The notes beneath the pieces were generated by a model that saw only the letters and a list, made by a program, of their open reading frames with translations, ran no database searches and was not told the origin of the DNA. Below, one piece after another: positions 31,134-43,255 of a stretch of DNA of 64,000 bases; within the stretch, counting starts at the first letter, position 1; each line of letters starts with the position of its first letter. Source of the DNA: Guillardia theta CCMP2712 (taxonomy: Eukaryota > Cryptophyceae > Pyrenomonadales > Geminigeraceae); NCBI RefSeq assembly GCF_000315625.1, contig NW_005434633.1, positions 23,677-87,676 on the forward strand, read 5' to 3'. The position numbers were made by a program, and so were the translations under genes.

Positions 31134-33765
31134 AAGAAAAAATGCGACGGAGAGATCCCCTGCCTCAACTGTACGAGCAGAGGTCTGTTGCTCGCACTGA
31201 ATAGTTTGCAACCTAACCTTCATATCTGTGCAGGACAAGCGCACGTATGCTCCCGGGCAGAGCTGAAAGTGCGGTGTTGATGTGCACCTCGAGGAGGCTG
31301 ACAGTAGCTGATAGGAGGCGTGTGCATTTTGCAAGAAGAGGAAGATCAGATGCGACAAGATGCGGCCATGTCCGAGCAGAGGCACTCTTGTACGTACACT
31401 CACTTGTGTGCAGGCTCGCGGTGTGTATCGAGCGGACGGCAGACTGAATGCATGGGATCAGATGAGATAGAGATAGAGCGTGGTTGATGTATGAGCTGGT
31501 TGATGTATGAGCTGATACCCAACATCAGGACACACTCTGGATCTCTCCGACGACCAAGATGTGAATCTCGGAGGCTGCAAGTGTCTTTGCATGTTGACAT
31601 GAGCTTGATTGTGCAGCTCGCGGATCCTCCTACAAGTGATTTCGTCGAAAGCTCGATTGCAGACGAGTACTCCCCGTAACGAGCGTCGACGGGTGTTGCA
31701 CGGGGGATCTGATCTGCATGTACAGAATGGACGAAAGCCTGCAAAGCTCGTCGACGGACAGCACACTTCAGGTCAATGTGATCAGGCCTCTGCAGACTGC
31801 CATGCACTTGTACCTTCGGGATCCTGTTTCTGGGGAGGTGAGGCAATCAGAGGAAGACGTGCAGATTCTCTGATAGCGTGATGCGCACGTAACGTCTCTG
31901 CAGGTACGGGATGCTCACCTTGAAAGGTTGAGAATCCCGAGGCTGTTGATCAAGGCCTTCTTGCAAGTAGGATACAACTCAACACTGTATCCCTTCATTT
32001 TGTGTCTCCTACCGATACATCTGAAACATTGACAGGATGGTAAAGATGTTTCATGATATGCCATCAAACGTGCGATCGGCTTTCTTTCATGGATCGAATG
32101 CAATTGAGCTGATCGCCACAAGGTTATTACATTTGTTCTTATGCGTCAAGGAACTTTGACATCGCATCTTCCAGCTCTTTCATGGGAGAGTTTGCTATCA
32201 TGAGACATCAGCAACAGGCTTCAGACAGTCAGCGATGATGGAAGGATTTTTTTATGCTGAATTTTGCACCTTCCAGGTAAACATTTGTTCAACATCGACA
32301 GCTTGAGAGATGCAGTATCGACAGAAGCAGGTTTGGGGTGAGTATCTCACAATGGGAGCGATGATGGATATGGTGAATGATGGCGATGGCGATGGCGATG
32401 GCGATGATGAATCGTGATGGTAGTGATAGTGCTGACGATAATGATGATGATTGTGATGACGAGGAGAGTTGAATGTTGAATGTAGTCAGATCATCTTCAT
32501 CATATGATGATCATACTGAATCTTCGACTAGTTACTGGATCATGGAGATGGATCCAAACACGATGGTTCGAACAAAGGTCGAGGTAACTGATGTTGGTTC
32601 AACAACTGGCAAGTGTTTGTTCATACTTCTTTCTTCCGCGTCTTCTTCCTCTTCTCTTATCCTGTCCTCGCTCCCATGCTGCTTTGCTCTGCAGATAAGC
32701 TCGGGAATCGCCTTCTTCCTAAACATGCACCCGGAAGAAATGCTCGCACGCCTGGGAAACTGCGACAACGCCCTTCCTAACTCGGAGCTCGAGTTCTTCG
32801 GCAACATGACATGTCGCCTTTCTCCTCTTATGCATTGTTTTTCCTCCTTGTACAGCCTGACCTTTTCTCTCCGTGTTTTTTCTTCCGCAGTTCCATTTTT
32901 ATTCTCCATGTTTTCCCACTCCTCTCTCCGACGTGACGATGACGTCATCAGATGAGATTGCCAAGGTCCTAGACTCAAGAATAGTCCGCAACGTCCGCAT
33001 GATCCGACGATGCCCACGGGTAACGGGAGCGCGAAGGAGAAGCAGCATGACGTGGGATGGCAGAGCGGAAAACTCACAGATCCCTTGCTCGCCCGTCTGA
33101 TCTCAATGAAGGAGCGAGATGCTCACGGACGGTGAGACTTCACAGAGGGAGAGAAGAGGAGGAAAAGAAGAGCGAAGGGTAACATTATATCAGGGTAATC
33201 CGCGTCATGAACGTGCTGCAGCGTCTTAGCCCCGAGGAGTACGACTCAGCATGCAGGTCCTCGCTTTCCTCTGAAGAGCTCACATAGTGTGCTTGTCGCC
33301 TTTCCCCTTCCCATCTACTTGCTCCCAGTGCACATCTTGACCTATGTGCTTGTCCTCCTCGTCCTCTCCATCCGCATCTTCCTCCTGCCCGTCTAGACGT
33401 ATCTCATGCTGTTGCCAGGAACGAGCCTGAGACTTGCCGCCCTCTCATGGATTGTCTCGGGGACGTGAGAGGGGGGGAAGAGCTGCTCGAGTCTGCGAAC
33501 TACGACTCGCTCTTCACGCAGAGCTTCGCGTCTCTCAACGGGAGCGCGCAGGTGGGAAGAGGAGGGTGACGTGAAAGCCAAGTTGAGGGGGAAAGAATGC
33601 CGGGATGGGTTGGGGGGGAAGGAGGGAGGGGCGGGGAGGAGACTGAGAGGCTGACCGATGCTGGGGGTGCAGGGATTACAACAAGCGCAGAAGCTGACGG
33701 AGAAGGTGCAGCAGCTGTTTGCTCCGTTTGTCGAGTACGCGACTTCGAAGGGACTGTTAAGATAG
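31134..33765 (+). CDS. Zn(II)2Cys6-type transcription factor-like protein with tandem zinc-cluster motifs (5' end not found)
   Basis: Eighteen exons join in phase: 31134-31182, 31234-31268, 31315-31369, 31414-31482, 31529-31560, 31617-31675, 31726-31837, 31904-31966, 32046-32122, 32175-32227, 32277-32330, 32486-32583, 32695-32812, 32952-33019, 33064-33131, 33194-33256, 33419-33551 and 33673-33765 (stop TAG). Splicing 31370-31413 creates 'CAFCKKRKIRCDKMRPC' followed by 'SRCVSSGRQTEC', exactly C-x2-C-x6-C-x5-C-x2-C-x8-C. The two exons before it give 'KKKCDGEIPCLNC' and 'TSRGQAHVC', the second half of another such cluster. Zn2Cys6 clusters bind DNA and are best known in fungi. The rest has no recognised domain; 'ISSGIAFFLNMHPEEML' is vaguely PAS-like. 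The final exons form helices. Confidence 0.8.
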
Positions 33766-34859
33766 AAGAGTATGAGAGTGTCAAGTGGGAGGAGGATCAG
33801 GGTTGTAAACAAGTGATAAGATGCGAGTGAGTCGCCTAGTTCGCTGGCTCAAAGCTTCTCCACCATCCATGCTCCTCACCTTGTCAGACTGCCAGCAACC
33901 TCCTCGTCCCGACCAGTGACACAGCAAGGTTCAGGAGGAGATTACGGTACTAGCCTTTCAGATGTAGAGTGAGCTTCAGTTAGACGACTGTGATTTGCCT
34001 ATAGACTCTGCAACAATCTCAACCCCCTTTACCATCTTACTGCTGCAATGATGCCGCTCGAAACCATGTAAAACATCCCAACCGCGTCGTGCTCGACAAG
34101 TGGAAAGAGACTTTGCGTTGCACCCATGTTGTTTTGCTCCCTGATAGTCGTTGCTGCTCCACCTGGAAGACCCGTAGGTTACCTTCGTGAAGCAAGCCCA
34201 GCAGAGACGGATCCAGCTCCAGCACAAGTGGTTCCCTCACAGGTGGGGCTGTGGCCGGAGACTATATACAGCTGCTAGCTCACTTCAGGCGCGAAGGGGG
34301 AGTAGACAGCGATGGGCATAGCAAGGACTGCAGGACTGCTAGGAATACGTCTCAAACCGTCTACCGCTGATACTGCAATCACTGAGCAAATGTGGTAGAA
34401 CACTACAACAATCGTGATCTGAAGGAAGCTCGACAACGTCTTGTTGGTAATGGTCACATGAAGGATTCCTTTGAGTCTATCCTTGTACAAACTCTTGACA
34501 CGTTCCGAGGATGGAGGGGTGGATGGAGAGATTCCCCGTTAGTTGTAGCCAGCGTCCGAGCGAGTCGAGGGATCCACAGCCTGTGACTTCACTGATCTGC
34601 TTAATGCGTTGGATTACGTAGTCTCGCTCCGCACTGTCCCCTGTCTCCATGAGGCTTGCGACGAAGTTCCATGCGTCTCGTCCGAGAATGACTTTAGGGT
34701 GTTCGAGCTGCATCCCCCCTGTGTATTTGGGGGCCTGGAATATGATACTTGCCGTGGAGAGGGCCCGGGGCGCTTCCAAGCGGCTCGCATGGCTTGGGTT
34801 CACACGTTGTAAAGCTGGTCTAGTTCCTCGTCGTTCCTATGCATGATGGCGGCGGAGTA

Positions 34860-35090
34860 CCGAAAGATCGTGACTATAGAGACAAGTCTGCCAGTGGGCG
34901 GAGCTGGAAATCAACGCAGGGAAAAGCGAAATATCGGGGTATGACTACCGCCTCCACTCGGAGATCCAGGAGGTGTGCACAGTTAAAATCAATCAAGTAT
35001 CTGCCTGCCCATCAATCTTTCCGGTACCTTGGATTCCGGGTCGCGATTCACGCACAAACCTGCAGATATAAGAGGCATGCCGCTCTCTGA
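34860..35090 (+). pseudogene. Reverse-transcriptase thumb fragment
   Basis: Plus-strand pieces in two frames: 'WAELEINAGKSEISGYDY', equivalent to the 'L.IN..KSE' block after the catalytic palm of LINE-type RTs, and 'FRYLGFRVAIHA', equivalent to 'FKYLG'. A frameshift separates them. Confidence 0.7.
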
Positions 35091-35165
35091 TCTCCTGGGA
35101 GGACGTGCATACAACCTTCGAGAAGGAGTACATCCTCACAAAGACCAGAGAGCTTGGTAACAAAC

Positions 35166-35810
35166 TTAAGGGCAAGCACTACCTACCAACACAGCTGCAC
35201 TGGGTTGTAATTGTTCCACTAAGTCGATCGGTGAGCGCAGCTCTCGGACGCTGTCTGTCAAGAGCGCTACGTCGTCTGCGTACCAGCTCTGATGGTAGTC
35301 CTGCCCACCAAAGCTGACCGTCCCTGGGACCGTGTCCAGGAGTCTTGCCAGCGCCGATGTAATGCACAGAGCCAAGATAGGCGAGAGAGCGGAGCCTTGC
35401 AAGATTCCCTTGTGGAGCTGTATTTCTGCAAGTGGTCCCTGGTCATCTAGGATCCGAAAGGCCATCTCCTCCAGACATTTGCCTAGGATGATTGAGTCCT
35501 GATCTGAGAGCCCAAAGGTGCCCAGAAGATGCAGCACAACCTCGCGTCGTATGGTACCAAAGAAGTTGCTAAGATCGAGATACGCGACAATCAGACATTG
35601 TTTCCGGGCCCCGGATTGTCTGTAGCAGTTTCCACGCCTGTCTTTTGCAGCCTCTTCCTCCTCGGAAGCCCCGGGGTTGCGTCGGGTGGAGCACTTGGTG
35701 TTCCTCCAAGGCTGTCGTATGCAGGGCACCAAGAACTGGTTCGGCAGTTGTCTGCCCCTGATGAGATGTTCGAAAGGACAGGGCCGCAGTGGTCAATGTA
35801 GTCGCTGCCG
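35166..35810 (-). pseudogene. Reverse-transcriptase palm fragment (LINE-type)
   Basis: Minus-strand open stretch with motif A 'IVAYLDLSNFFGTI' (catalytic Asp), motif B 'KGILQGSALSPILA', and motif C 'WYADDVALL' with its two Asp. Upstream in another frame is 'RGFRGGRGCKRQAWKLL', the fingers block. The frame stops just after motif C, where the thumb should follow; the thumb is instead on the opposite strand to the left. Confidence 0.85.
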
Positions 35811-36659
35811 TTTCCAGTGCTGAAGCTACTAACCGCGGGCATACCCCAGGCCTCCCTGTGCCACAACGCTGGCAGGGTCTCTGCTCTTCGGGGATAGCAT
35901 TGATCGCATGAAAGAACTCCGTGTTGGCCTGCTTGTTCCTCTCTTGTGCTCGTTGGTGCGTTCAGTGCATCGCTGCAGGCCCTCCAGTTATGCGACGATA
36001 GCCCTCGTGAATCGAGAACAGCAGCCCGCTGTAGTATCGTGCGTATCCCACGAGGTGCAGGTTATTTCGACCTGCGCTGCGTCGTGTCGTCGCTGTATCC
36101 GAACCTGTATTACGTCTTGAGCCGCCCTCGCGTAAACAAAAATAAAAATAGCATTCATCATGGAGGACTGCAGTGCCACGTTTAGCGTCGTGCTGGTTCG
36201 CACTAGGGCCACTGATTCGCTACTACACCATCCTGGTCCTCCATGACGGTCAGAAGGAGTGTCGCTATATCCTGCTCCGCTCCAGTGACTACAATCTGGT
36301 TAGGATGCTGTTGTCTTGGTGATCCCGTGGTTCGGATCTTAGCTGCGGCGAAGTTCCTCCATTTCCCCATGATTTGGTGAGTCTCCTCCGCTTGCATCCT
36401 CACCTGCTCTTGCTGCCCCTGTGCTTCCTCATCGGTCTGACCTTCAGGGTCTCCCTCTACACGCCCGACCGAGCAGACGCGCTGGAGGCAGACGGCGACC
36501 AGACGGCGAGCCGTGGACATGGCTGTTTGTATCGAGTCGGAGTAACGCACGGCATGACGATCTGCTACATGCTTCCTCGAAGCGAAAGAAGCACTCAGCG
36601 CTCATCGCCCACGCGAGGAAGCAGCCCCCCTCTTCGGATTAGCCCAGTTGCCACTTAAA

Positions 36660-37121
36660 TCGAATTGACCAGATAAGCCGAGCCACTTGCTTTAGGTAAC
36701 TTCTTGACTAAATATCAGTCATCTTGATTGATTTAAAGACATTCTAGCTGTCTTCCAATCTGATTTAACTACTTTTCACTTAATTTGTTTCTTTGTTAAG
36801 TAAAATTTAAATGGAAAAAAATCTCCTTGCTGATGTGTCCAGTACCACCCCCAGAGAGCCTATACCCTAGTTCCTCCATTCAGTACCCCTACTTTTTCCT
36901 CTTAGTACCCCCTGTTTTGGCACTGCCATTCCAAGTTTTCACATGCCTACCGAACCTCGTGGTTCCACTCTCCCATCCAATTACCACCCCTTCAAAGAAT
37001 GACCCTACCTATCAATTTAGAGCAAAAATGTTATGATATAACCCGTGCTTCCATCACCCCACCCCAGATCATCCACAAATTTGCTAAGGGGTTCCACCAC
37101 TCCTTCCCCTCCTTTCACACC
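36660..37121. other. Intergenic region with TACCCC motifs
   Basis: AT-rich first half, then repeated (G)TACCCC-type motifs at 36840-37070 directly before the dynamin-like gene start. Confidence 0.5.
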
Positions 37122-40100
37122 ATGGTAGCTCGCAAGGGCGATGGCGTGAGAGCGCGACCAGTGACGGAACAGATCCTTCTCGAAGCTGCCAGAATCTACG
37201 ATGCGCGAGATGAGGGCATGGCCAAAGATCTCAAGTCCTATGCAGCATTCCTCTCGCGTCAGGATGCTTTCACAAAGGTGAGAGGAGAATGGGGGTTGCA
37301 CGTGGTGAAAGGGCAGAAAAGTCGGCGAGAGCGAATGTGAGACGTCATGGTTGGCATGATGGATCTCGGATATAATGATGTGTACGAGCAGCTGACGAAC
37401 TAGGGCTAGATTGTTTTGGGTTAGAACCAGAAGAATGTGGGGTTGTTGTCTTGAGAAAGACGGGTGCGTTGAGGGTTAGCGGCCGCCGGTGATGGTTGAG
37501 ATGTAATGAGCCCATGAGTATCTTCGAGGATGGATCAAGTTTGTGATTCCACTTGACGAGAAATCTTGTAAACCACTCATGTGGTTCTACCTGTAATCTT
37601 GAATGTCAACTGGGGCATCATTTGCTTCTAGAATGTTCCGTAGATGACAGAAGCAAGCGTGCGTGCACAGTGTGTCTTGTGGTCTATCCTTGTGTCCTTG
37701 GAGATGTCCGACTTGTTAAATTAAGTCGTTCTGTTGTTCCAGCATCTTCCCAAGGACCTCCTTGAACGCGCCGTCAACATGCGGCCTCCCAGAGACAGGA
37801 TCACCTGCCTGCTCATCGGTAACCACTCCGCGGGAAAGTCCTCCTTCACCAACTGGTGGGATGAAGAAAGAATCTCTGCTGATCTTCGTGCTGAGCTGAC
37901 AAGGTTGGCTGGTGCTTCAGGTACATCGGGGAGAAGATCCAGAAGGAGAGTGTTGCGATTGAAACCGCCGGCATCACGATGATCAGGCGTGGAAAGCAGC
38001 GCACGACATGGAGGGGGCCCCAGACCATGAGCGCATTTCCTCATGTAGATCTCACTTGTTGTTTCTCCCTGATCCCTGAAGGATGTTGCTTCAGATCCAA
38101 GGCCTGAAGAAGATCGAGGGCGTGACAGATTTCCTCAGTGAGTTTTCATAACACCTTGGATCTCCGAATAACTAGAAGTTGCTGCTGACCATCACATTCC
38201 CAGCCACGGAGTTCTCGACTTCGGAGGAGAAGAACTTTCCTCTCGTGGAGTTCATTGACACTCCTGGGCTCACAGACGGTGTTGTTGCAAAACTCCTACT
38301 GTTCCTGTGGTAATGGTGTCAGCACAGGGACTCTCAAGTATCCTTTCGATGTTGAGTCGGTCATCTACGAGTTGGCCGAGCATGCGACTATGATCATGGT
38401 CTTCCTCGATCCGATCGGCAAGGCTCTTGTCAGTCGATGCATGAATGTGGTTGAGAAGCTGGCGGTCAACCATTCGGCAAAGATGTCGTATTACCTAACC
38501 AAGTTCGACACTGCCGGTAAACTTGCGGACATTGTGCAGAGGCGAGTGCGTCCGGACTGATGGGATGATGCAGGGGATGAGATCGATCGTACCAACGTCG
38601 TCTCACAGATTGTTCAAGAGCTTCAAGGACGCGTTCGCGCAACCCACGCGCTGAAGCTGCATACTATGTTTTTGCCAGGTTTGCTCGTAGAGTATGATAG
38701 AAGCCTTGTCACCTGACAGCTTTCTGCTGGAAATTTGCAGATCGTGCTGACGAGCAGACGAACCAGAAGGTTTGAAGAACTTGAATAGCAAACTTGGATG
38801 CTGACATTCTTCCTCATAGGTGCCGAACAAGATCGGAGAGTTGTGTCAGAATATTCGCATGGAGATAGACAGCAGAGTTCAAGATGTACGGAGAGCCGCA
38901 CGACATGACTGCGCTGTGATTGACGTCTCTGTTCCAAGGTGCTTGACGAGCTTAGCAAGGACTGCGAGGCGCTGAGCAAGATAGTCGATGAGAAGATCGA
39001 GCGCAACAAGAAGTGTGCCAGTCACAACGCGGTAGATCGTGACATGAGGTTTCTGTTTCAACGATTTTGATTTGTTTCCTTGTTTTCATAGTTTGCAACC
39101 GTATGGAAAGGGGTTTTGTCGTCTGCTTTCATTGTGTTCCTTTCAATTTTCGTCATTTGGGCGCTTTTGAACTACGCGGACACCGATGTGATCGGAATCT
39201 GCGAGCAGCAGGTTTGATATTCTTCTGCGGGCCACGCTACTCACTCCCCTAGTGCTATTCCTCGTTTTTGTTTCTGTCTGTCTCTGTCTCGAGTGTGTTG
39301 ACAAGATGTACAAAATGAAACTCCTGGCGTTGTCTAGGGAGAACATGTCACTGTTCACAAATTGCCTGGTTCTACCATCAAGGTATAGAGGACTCCATGA
39401 AAGGAATCTGTTGATATTGTTCATTTGTGTATGCTCAACGTCTTTTTTTTTATTTTCTTGTGTTCATCTGATTGTTCCCTCCACGTGTTTCACAAGTCTC
39501 TTGTAATGGAACACAACAGGAAGTGAAGGATCGGCCAGTCAACAAGAACGTATATTGCACGATCTTGCGCTTCGCCGGAGGCGTACCAGCAGCGGTGAGG
39601 AGAAGAGATGGGATGAAGACTGACAAGAAACTCACAGAGGTTGTCATACACAGGTTCTCCTGATCGTTGGGGTTGTGTGCACTGCTCTGTTGTGGTTGAA
39701 GAAGACAAAAGTTGTTGAGCAGGTGATTTGACGATGGACGACGTGAGGATTTCTGTTCTGAACGTTTTTCTGTCTTTGCAGCTATCCAGCGATGAGATGA
39801 GACGTCTGAAGGAGATTCAGGTTGCTCACGTTTATTCATCTCGTTTTCTTCATCTCGGTCCTGCTCCGCTCCTGCTCCTGCTCCTGCTGCTCTTCTCTGG
39901 TGCTCTTGCCTGCTGGTCTTACTCTCTCCCCCCCCCCCCCCTTCAGGATGACATCCACAACAACATCGAGAAGAGGCACAAGGAGCTCAAGGTGTGTTAC
40001 TTGTCCCTCCTCATCTTCTCCACTGCCTGGTACTCTGTGCGGGGTAGACAATCTGCTTCCTATCCCAATCCCCTTTTCTCCTTCCATGGTAATCATCTGC

Positions 40101-40147
40101 TACAGAAACGCCTCACCGACGATGCTCTGGAAGATCATCTGGCCTAA
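37122..40147 (+). CDS. Dynamin/EHD-like large GTPase with two C-terminal membrane segments
   Basis: Sixteen exons sum to 1383 nt, 460 aa, all phases consistent: 37122-37277, 37743-37855, 37921-38044, 38095-38137, 38204-38278, 38328-38516, 38574-38678, 38741-38769, 38820-38885, 38939-39031, 39092-39211, 39520-39594, 39654-39722, 39782-39820, 39947-39991 and 40106-40147. G1 is 'LIGNHSAGKSSFTNW', G3 'FIDTPGLTDG', G4 'YYLTKFD'. A helical stalk ('LDELSKDCEALSKIVDEK') follows, then hydrophobic spans 'LSSAFIVFLSIFVIWALLNY' and 'VLLIVGVVCTALLWL', and a charged tail. The G-domain surroundings resemble EHD/dynamin-family proteins that remodel membranes. Membrane spans at the C-terminus suggest an organelle-anchored member; which organelle is not visible. 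Confidence 0.88.
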
Positions 40148-40309
40148 CTTGCCCTTGCCTTGGTGCAACGAAACAGACACTCTTGTTTCAAGTTTCTTGT
40201 CGTGTATGGTTTGTTGATATCGGTAGTTGAATTCCGTCGATCATATTGCTTTACACCGCCATGCTGCTGCATGCCCCTTGCTCTTGTCAAGTTTTGCCTG
40301 CATCGAAGT

Positions 40310-42504
40310 CTAAGACACAGAAAGACAGGGAGAGGAAGACTTGGGTAGTACCACAAGCAAGTGCCCAGCTGCAGCTGACGGTTCTTGACCTGTCTCTTCT
40401 CGCGTTGTGATGTACAACTGTTGATACGATCAGAGTTAAGTCGAGTAGGAGCCGTGGGGGAGGAGGGGAGGCGACAAGAGTAGAAGATCAGACGAACAGT
40501 AACTGGACAAGAACGGGAACAAACGCAGAAACTGATGAGGAGCACAACATGAGGGAAGTAGGGGAAGGGGGGAGCACAATCGCAGGATGAAGGAGACCTC
40601 TTGCAAGTCCTCTCCTCCAAACGTGCAGGCTGTGGGTCTCTTCACCGGTAGCTTGAACCTCTACATGCACGTCAGATGGCCACGAGCTCTGTTGCCCTTC
40701 TCCTCCTCCTTTACCTGCACCTCCTCCCCAGTCTCCGCATCGTACTGGGCCACTGCACCGCCTTCCCCGAGGGTGACCCACAGTAGACCATCGGCTGCAG
40801 ACGCATGAGAAGGAGCCAAAGGGGGAAAGGGAAAGTAAAAAGGAGGTGCTGAAAGAAGGTAAGGGCAAGAAGGTGAAAGCAAGTGGAGGAGAAGGCAGGA
40901 GGTAGAGGATGAGCAGGATGTTCTGAGAATGCGATTGGGAGGTAGCAAGGAAGGAAAGATCGGCCACCATCGATCGTCATGCCGTCAGGAACGCCTCCTC
41001 CATCCCCTGCAGTAGGGATCTTCACCACCTCTTTCCTTGAGCCGACCTCGATGCTTCCATCCTTGTCGTCATAATCGAATCTCGAGACCGTCTGCAGCAT
41101 CGTCAGGCACACGGAGGAGGAGGAGGAGGAGGAGGAGGAGGAGGAGGAGGAGGAGGAGGAGGAGGAGGAGGAGGAGGAGGAGGAGGAGGAGTCGGGTTTC
41201 CTGTCTAGCAGAGTCGATAAAGTAGAAGGTGTCATATCCTGCATCGCTCCTGCTCCCGCATCATTTCCAACTTTGCAACTCCCTTCCCGAGCATACCCAG
41301 GTCTCCTGAACCATGTCATTCCATTCGAAAGTTGTACGTCCGTCAGACTGCAGTGCTTGTATGAGAGGTGTGGGCAACGTCCCCGACCTCCTTACACAGT
41401 TCGGAACTTCCCGTCCTTGTCCAAGACATAGCTGAGAGACTTGTCAACGATGCAGCATATCCCCTTCCCCTCGTTCCCTTCTCGCCGCCCTCCACCCCTC
41501 CAATCTTCCCACCTTCTCACTCCTCCCTCCCTCCCTCCCTCCACCCCCCTCCCTCCCTCCCTCCCTCCCTCTCCTATCAACATCAACACTTACAGCTTTC
41601 CACGAGGAGCTTTCTCATCTCTCCACTGCTTGTTCATAGTTCCAATCCACAACCTGCCTTGTCTGCCACAGCCTCTGGTCAGGCTGGCAAAACCTCGCGC
41701 TCCCACTCACGGGTCGCACTTGCCGTCGTTGAAACGAAACCCACTGGGACACTCCCTGCCATCACCTCAGGCCATGGCATAGCATGCCTTCATCCCTTAC
41801 CCCTCCGGCAGCGTCGCCAACTTCCGCACTGCCTCCTTCCCCTCCTTCTCCACGTCCACCTGGAGCAAGGTGTCGCTGCCCCCCCACCGCAGCGACCGAG
41901 CGTGCTGCACACCTCAAAGATCGAGTCTACGACCGCCGCATACACTCTCCTCCTGTCGGGACCAGGGACCACACAGCCCACCTCCCCTTCAAGCTCCCAC
42001 GTCTTGAAGCTGCCGTCCTTGGGACTGTGACTGTGAACCTTCTTGCCGTTGATGTCCTGGGGGATACTCAGCGTCTCGAACGTGCCAGGCAAGCTATCTT
42101 CACCACGAAGTAGAGGACGTGCAAGTCTTCATCCCAAACTGGGCTCTCCCCAAGGATACACTTGCACTCCACAGCGGACCTTATCGGATCCCGCTCTCCT
42201 TCCGTGATCAGAGTCAGTCGAAGGGATCAGGGAGGGGTGCGTTCACCCTCGTCCTCCTGGCCCTCTTTGCCTATCTTGATCCTCTTCCTCGGAGACTCCT
42301 CTGAAAGGCAGGGTATCAGCTACTGGTCAATCAGCATATCTATCCCGCCCCCGCCCCGCCTTCCCCCATCCCATCTCTTCAAGTCTCGTTTGCTGAATTT
42401 TTCTCATCATCTGTGATTCATTCTCCTGCTCCTTCCAACTCCCCCTTCCCTCCTCCTCCTCCTCTCTCCTCCTCGCTCCCTCGCTCCCTCTTCTGACCTG
42501 CCAT
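40310..42504 (-). CDS. SMP-30/gluconolactonase/regucalcin-like protein
   Basis: Exons 42498-42504 (only ATGGCAG), 42247-42300, 42104-42198, 41913-42056, 41801-41859, 41711-41755, 41594-41674, 41396-41431, one starting 41347, one near 41200-41240, 40968-41091, 40715-40794, 40598-40660 and 40310-40417. The six-bladed propeller signature is complete: 'ILGESPVWDE' (metal Glu), 'FRFNDGKCDP' (substrate-site Asn), 'GRLWIGTM', 'LSNGMTWF' (metal Asn), 'VPDGMTIDG' (metal Asp), 'LLWVTLGEGG', and 'RPTACTFGGEDLQELYITT'. The family hydrolyses lactones and related esters with a divalent metal. Exons on either side of a TCC microsatellite at 41118-41191 do not join in one frame. Confidence 0.88.
41116..41192 (+). 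repeat. (GGA)n microsatellite inside the SMP-30 gene
   Basis: About 25 GGA triplets on the plus strand. On the minus strand it reads as poly-Ser or poly-Leu between 'TFYFIDSA' and 'TVSRFDYDD', so it is either an intron without a normal donor or an insertion in coding DNA. Confidence 0.9.
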
Positions 42505-43190
42505 GTTGGTGGTGGGCGATCCGCCCTCCGCCTCAGTATCATTGTTTTAATGTTAAAAACATTTTTAAAATAACTATAATTATATTTTTGATTAGACTTG
42601 CATCAAGGTCCTAGCACACTCTAAGCTGTTTCTATAAATATATGTATATAAGAGAAGATTCTAAGCCATTATAGGTACAGAGAGGGTTTTTTTAGATTCT
42701 ATTTAGTGAATTTTAAATTCATTTTAGATGGATGGATCTATCTAAAATTAGGTCTATATGTTGACTATACTTTGCAGGTACCTCCCATTCTCTTTATAAC
42801 CTTTAAAAGTATTTTTGAACAGTAACAAAAGGGATGGGGGAACACGATCTCGCTCTCAGCGATTCCCCCGATTGCGCCGGGGGAGCGTCAGGGGGTGAGT
42901 AGAGGGAGTGGACGGGAGGAAGAGAAGGGGGGAAAGGGGAGGAAGAAGAAGCGAGGAAGAGGAGAAGAAGAGGGAGAGAGGGAGGGAGTGTGTGGGGGGG
43001 AGAGAGAGAGGGAGAGAGGGAGAGAGGGAGAGCAGACATTGGGAGTTTTGAGTCGTGAAAACAAGAAGTTGAGGGTTTTGAGACAAGGGCGTCAAGTTTG
43101 TGGCAATGGGCAAGGCAGACGGCTCAAATTGTAGAATTTAAGGCTTGCCAAGACCGGAAGAGTTTTCCCGCAGGGAAAATTTTGCGAAAA
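42505..43190. other. Intergenic region between divergent SMP-30 and Trk genes
   Basis: AT-rich core at 42540-42830, then a GA-rich tract at 42900-43040. Probable promoters of both genes; no defined element. The long Ser/Pro frame on the minus strand is a by-product of the GA tract. Confidence 0.5.
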
Positions 43191-43221
43191 ATGAAGGTCG
43201 AGGAAATCGAGCAGAAGCAGA

Positions 43222-43255
<34 letters not shown>

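Larger units (their letters stand above)
33995..36655. mobile_element. Decayed, rearranged non-LTR retrotransposon
   Basis: Reverse-transcriptase pieces occur on both strands inside this segment (see the two RT entries). Flanking open stretches at 34477-34803 (minus, 'AWNFVASLMETGDSAERDY') and 36203-36550 (minus, Gln-rich) may be other element parts. All are broken by stops and frameshifts, and no ends or target-site duplications could be recognised. Confidence 0.7.

Noticed and set aside
40711-41319. A 202-codon continuous frame through the SMP-30 region
   Set aside because: It runs through introns and the microsatellite; only parts of it match the family, and the exon model explains those.
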